From assembly GCF_900101265.1 (NCBI RefSeq), contig NZ_FMZS01000001.1, positions 434,001-498,000 of the forward strand: a stretch of DNA of 64,000 bases. Direction: 5' to 3'. This document shows, in pieces, positions 61,619 to 64,000 of the stretch. This DNA is from Massilia sp. PDC64. Lineage in GTDB: Bacteria; Pseudomonadota; Gammaproteobacteria; Burkholderiales; Burkholderiaceae_D. Each line of letters starts with the position of its first letter. The stretch's first letter is position 1. Below the pieces are notes generated by a model. The model saw nothing but the letters and a program-made list of their open reading frames with translations. It was not told the origin of the DNA and did not search any database. The position numbers were made by a program, and so were the translations under genes.

Positions 61619-64000
61619 TTACTGTTTGCGTACCACGACCGTCGCGCCCTGCCCCGCGTCGTCCATTTTAAAGGCGACGGTACGCGCGGCCGCGTCGACC
61701 CGGCTGGCCACTTTGCGCTCGCCCGCGCGCACGTCGGCCTTGCCCTGCCAGCCGTGCACGGTGACGGCCACCTCGCGCCACCAGGGTGCGAAGCGGCCTT
61801 CGCGCGGGCCGAACTCGATGGCGACGCCGTCCGGGCGCACGGTGCAGCGCACGGTCTGGCGCAGATAGGCGCCCTTCTCGAATTCCAGCGTATGGCCGTC
61901 GTCGAAGTACAGCTCACCGGTGCAGTCGGGGCCCGGGTAGACGTCCAGCATCAGCGGGCCGCGCGGCGTATCGGCCGTGGTCTGCACGACGGCCTGGCGC
62001 GGCAGGATCGTGCCGCCGCGCACGTACACGGGCAGGTGGTCGAGGCGGGGCGTCTCGTTCACGAACGAACCGCCGGCATGCGTCTCGCCGGTGGCCTGCG
62101 TGGCCGACTGGATCGCACCGTCCTGCGCGGCCGGCACCGGCGTACCGGCCGGCAAACCGGTCCAGTAGTCGAACCAGCCGCCTTCCGGCAGGCAGGTGCG
62201 ATAACCCTGCGGCGATTCGGGATGCGGCGGCGGCGACACGAGCAGCGCCCGGCCCAGCGTGAAGGTCCACGCATCCTGGCCCGCGCACGGCAGGTTCAGC
62301 GCCGACGGGTAGTCGTAGAACACGGGCCGCAGGATCGGATCGCCCGTGCGCGCGTTGTGCTCCGCCAGCGCGTACAGGTAAGGCATCAACTTGTAGCGCT
62401 CCTCGACGAAGCGGCGCCGGATGCGCAGGTGCGCCGCCCCGTCGACCCACGGCTCCACGCGCGGCGTGCCCTTGGCGGAATGGTTGCGGAACAGCGGGTA
62501 GAAGGCGCCGATCTCGAACCAGCGCGTGAGCAGGTCGGGATTCGGGCCGCCGGCGAAGCCGCTCACGTCGGCCGCGCCGTACGAAAAGCCGGACAGGCCG
62601 AGGTTGATGATCTGCTGGACCGACAGCTTCAGGTGGTCCCAGGTGGCGAGGTTGTCGCCGGTCCAGGTGACGGCGTAGCGCTGGCCGCCCGCGTAGCTGG
62701 CACGCGTCATCACGACGGCGCGCTCGTTCGGTGCCAGCTTGCGCAGTCCGTCGTACGTGGCGCGCGTGTTCTGCATGCCGTACACGTTGTGGATCTCGCG
62801 GTGGTCGGCGGTGCGCGGCGCGAAATCGTCGGAGGCTATGCGGTGGCGCGTGTCCAGGGGCATCGTCTTGGTCGGCGTATTGAAAATGGCGGGTTCGTTC
62901 ATGTCGTTCCAGGACCCGGCCACGCCCATCCGCACCTGCTCGGCGAACAGGCTGCCCCACCAGTCGCGCGTCCTGGCCTGCGTGAAGTCGGGGAAGACGG
63001 AATCGCCGGGCCAGACGGGTGCGACATAGGTGCCGCCGTCCGGGTTTTTCACGAACGCGTCGGCCTGCACGCCCGTGTCGTACGGGGCGTACCCCTGGCC
63101 GGGTGCCCTGGCCACGTGCAGGTCGCTGATGGTGACGACCTTGACGCCCTGGCGCCCCAGGTCGCGGATCAGGCCCGTCATGTCCGGGAACGCCTTGCGG
63201 TCGACGGTGAACGGGCGGTTGCGGTCCTGCCAGTCGATGTCCAGCCAGACGACGTCGGTGGGGACGCGTTCGGTACGCAGGCGTGCGACCACCTGGCGCA
63301 GTTCGTCTGCGGACATGTAGCTGTAGCGCGACTGCTGGTAGCCCAGCGCCCAGCGCGGAACGAGCGGCGCCTTGCCGGTCAGGTCCGTGTAGCGGCGCAC
63401 CACTTCGGCCGTCGACGGGCCGTGGATCAGGTAGTAGTCGATCGGGCCGTCCGGTGCGCCGAAGGCCAGCACGCCGTCCTCGCGGTGGCCGAAGTCGAAC
63501 CAGCTGCGGAAGGTGTTGTCGAGGAAGACGCCATAGCTGCCGCCCGCGCCGCCGACGCCGATGAAGAAGGGAATCGACTTGTAGATCGGATCGTCCGCGG
63601 ACGTGAAGCCGAAGGCGTCGGTGTTCCAGTTGACGAAGCTCTTGCCGCGCCGGTCCAGTCCACCCGTCTTGTCGCCCAGGCCAAAATAATGTTCCGACTG
63701 CGGCATCGCCTTGCGCAGGGTGAACGCGTGGCCGTCGAGCTTGACGGGATCGATGGCGTCGGCCGAGATCACCTTACCGGCCAGGTCGCTCACGACGAGG
63801 CGCTCGCCCTGGAGGTCGACGCGCAGCGAACGCGTGGCGAAGCCGGTCGGACTCGCCTGCACGCCGACGCGGCGCGCACGCACGTCCGGCGCCACGGCCC
63901 AGCTGGCGTCTTCCGGCAAGGCGCCGTTCGCGCTCAGGGTCACGCGCAGGACGTCGTCGGTGAGCGCCAGCACGCGGATGTGCAGGCTGCCCTGGCGGAT
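61619..64000 (-). CDS. GH31 alpha-glucosidase/xylosidase-like enzyme (5' end outside the window)
   Basis: At least 793 residues; the frame is still open at 64000 (IRQGSLHIRVLALTDD). The N-terminal beta-domain has MPQSEHYFGLGDKTGGLDRRGKSFVNWNTD. The catalytic barrel has TDVVWLDIDWQ, the nucleophile motif WNDMNEP, and RYAVTWTGDN with the acid/base Asp. The C-terminal beta-domains include LPVYVRGGTILPRQAVVQTT. It probably releases glucose from alpha-glucans. Its 3' end lies one base from the xre gene's stop. Confidence 0.93.
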   Translation of the reverse strand: MRQGSLHIRVLALTDDVLRVTLSANGALPEDASWAVAPDVRARRVGVQASPTGFATRSLRVDLQGERLVVSDLAGKVISADAIDPVKLDGHAFTLRKAMPQSEHYFGLGDKTGGLDRRGKSFVNWNTDAFGFTSADDPIYKSIPFFIGVGGAGGSYGVFLDNTFRSWFDFGHREDGVLAFGAPDGPIDYYLIHGPSTAEVVRRYTDLTGKAPLVPRWALGYQQSRYSYMSADELRQVVARLRTERVPTDVVWLDIDWQDRNRPFTVDRKAFPDMTGLIRDLGRQGVKVVTISDLHVARAPGQGYAPYDTGVQADAFVKNPDGGTYVAPVWPGDSVFPDFTQARTRDWWGSLFAEQVRMGVAGSWNDMNEPAIFNTPTKTMPLDTRHRIASDDFAPRTADHREIHNVYGMQNTRATYDGLRKLAPNERAVVMTRASYAGGQRYAVTWTGDNLATWDHLKLSVQQIINLGLSGFSYGAADVSGFAGGPNPDLLTRWFEIGAFYPLFRNHSAKGTPRVEPWVDGAAHLRIRRRFVEERYKLMPYLYALAEHNARTGDPILRPVFYDYPSALNLPCAGQDAWTFTLGRALLVSPPPHPESPQGYRTCLPEGGWFDYWTGLPAGTPVPAAQDGAIQSATQATGETHAGGSFVNETPRLDHLPVYVRGGTILPRQAVVQTTADTPRGPLMLDVYPGPDCTGELYFDDGHTLEFEKGAYLRQTVRCTVRPDGVAIEFGPREGRFAPWWREVAVTVHGWQGKADVRAGERKVASRVDAAARTVAFKMDDAGQGATVVVRKQ

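Overview
The window reads as chromosome of a high-GC betaproteobacterium, most likely Oxalobacteraceae (Massilia/Telluria-like). This is inferred from protein style and gene order, for example a PHA phasin, radC near rpmB-rpmG, fkpB-ispH, a GspE/PulE ATPase next to a spermidine-synthase-like gene, and several GGDEF/EAL proteins. No 16S gene is present to confirm it.

Positions 1-22,300 are mostly housekeeping. They hold a DMT transporter, a phasin, an arginase-like protein, a livHMGF branched-chain amino acid ABC transporter without its binding protein, apt, ispH-fkpB, a LysR/SDR pair, radC, an FMN reductase, rpmB-rpmG, a lipoprotein hydrolase and a fatty acid desaturase. A purN-rsmB-mscS operon, an orphan barstar-like gene, a glycine-zipper protein, a spermidine-synthase-like protein and a GspE-type ATPase follow.

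Positions 22,294-36,300 form a lower-GC accessory island at two tRNA-Lys(UUU) genes. It holds a lipoprotein whose core is a cholesterol-dependent-cytolysin (CDC) fold but which lacks the canonical cholesterol-binding C-terminus. That gene is bracketed by direct repeats of the tRNA-Lys 3' end plus terminator. Next come a small PD-(D/E)XK-like protein inside another direct-repeat pair, a nuclease-helicase fusion, an 11-copy 9-bp minisatellite and a decayed tyrosine integrase. A Gabija-like pair (OLD nuclease and UvrD-like helicase), DUF927 remnants and a 5'-truncated TIR-like gene complete it. This looks like an old, repeatedly rearranged defence/toxin island.

Positions 36,300-64,000 return to high-GC core-like DNA dominated by signalling and regulation. 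There are three c-di-GMP proteins, one of them in an operon with a TonB receptor and YfiR. Several regulators sit beside clear palindromes: TetR with an Lnt-like protein, MarR with a flavin monooxygenase, and an XRE/MmyB-type regulator whose palindrome recurs in front of a PEP mutase-DUF4331-DUF4198 operon. The rest includes a third tRNA-Lys, a GH13 amylase, MFS and isochorismatase genes, two more LysR genes, and a GH31 glycosidase running off the right end.
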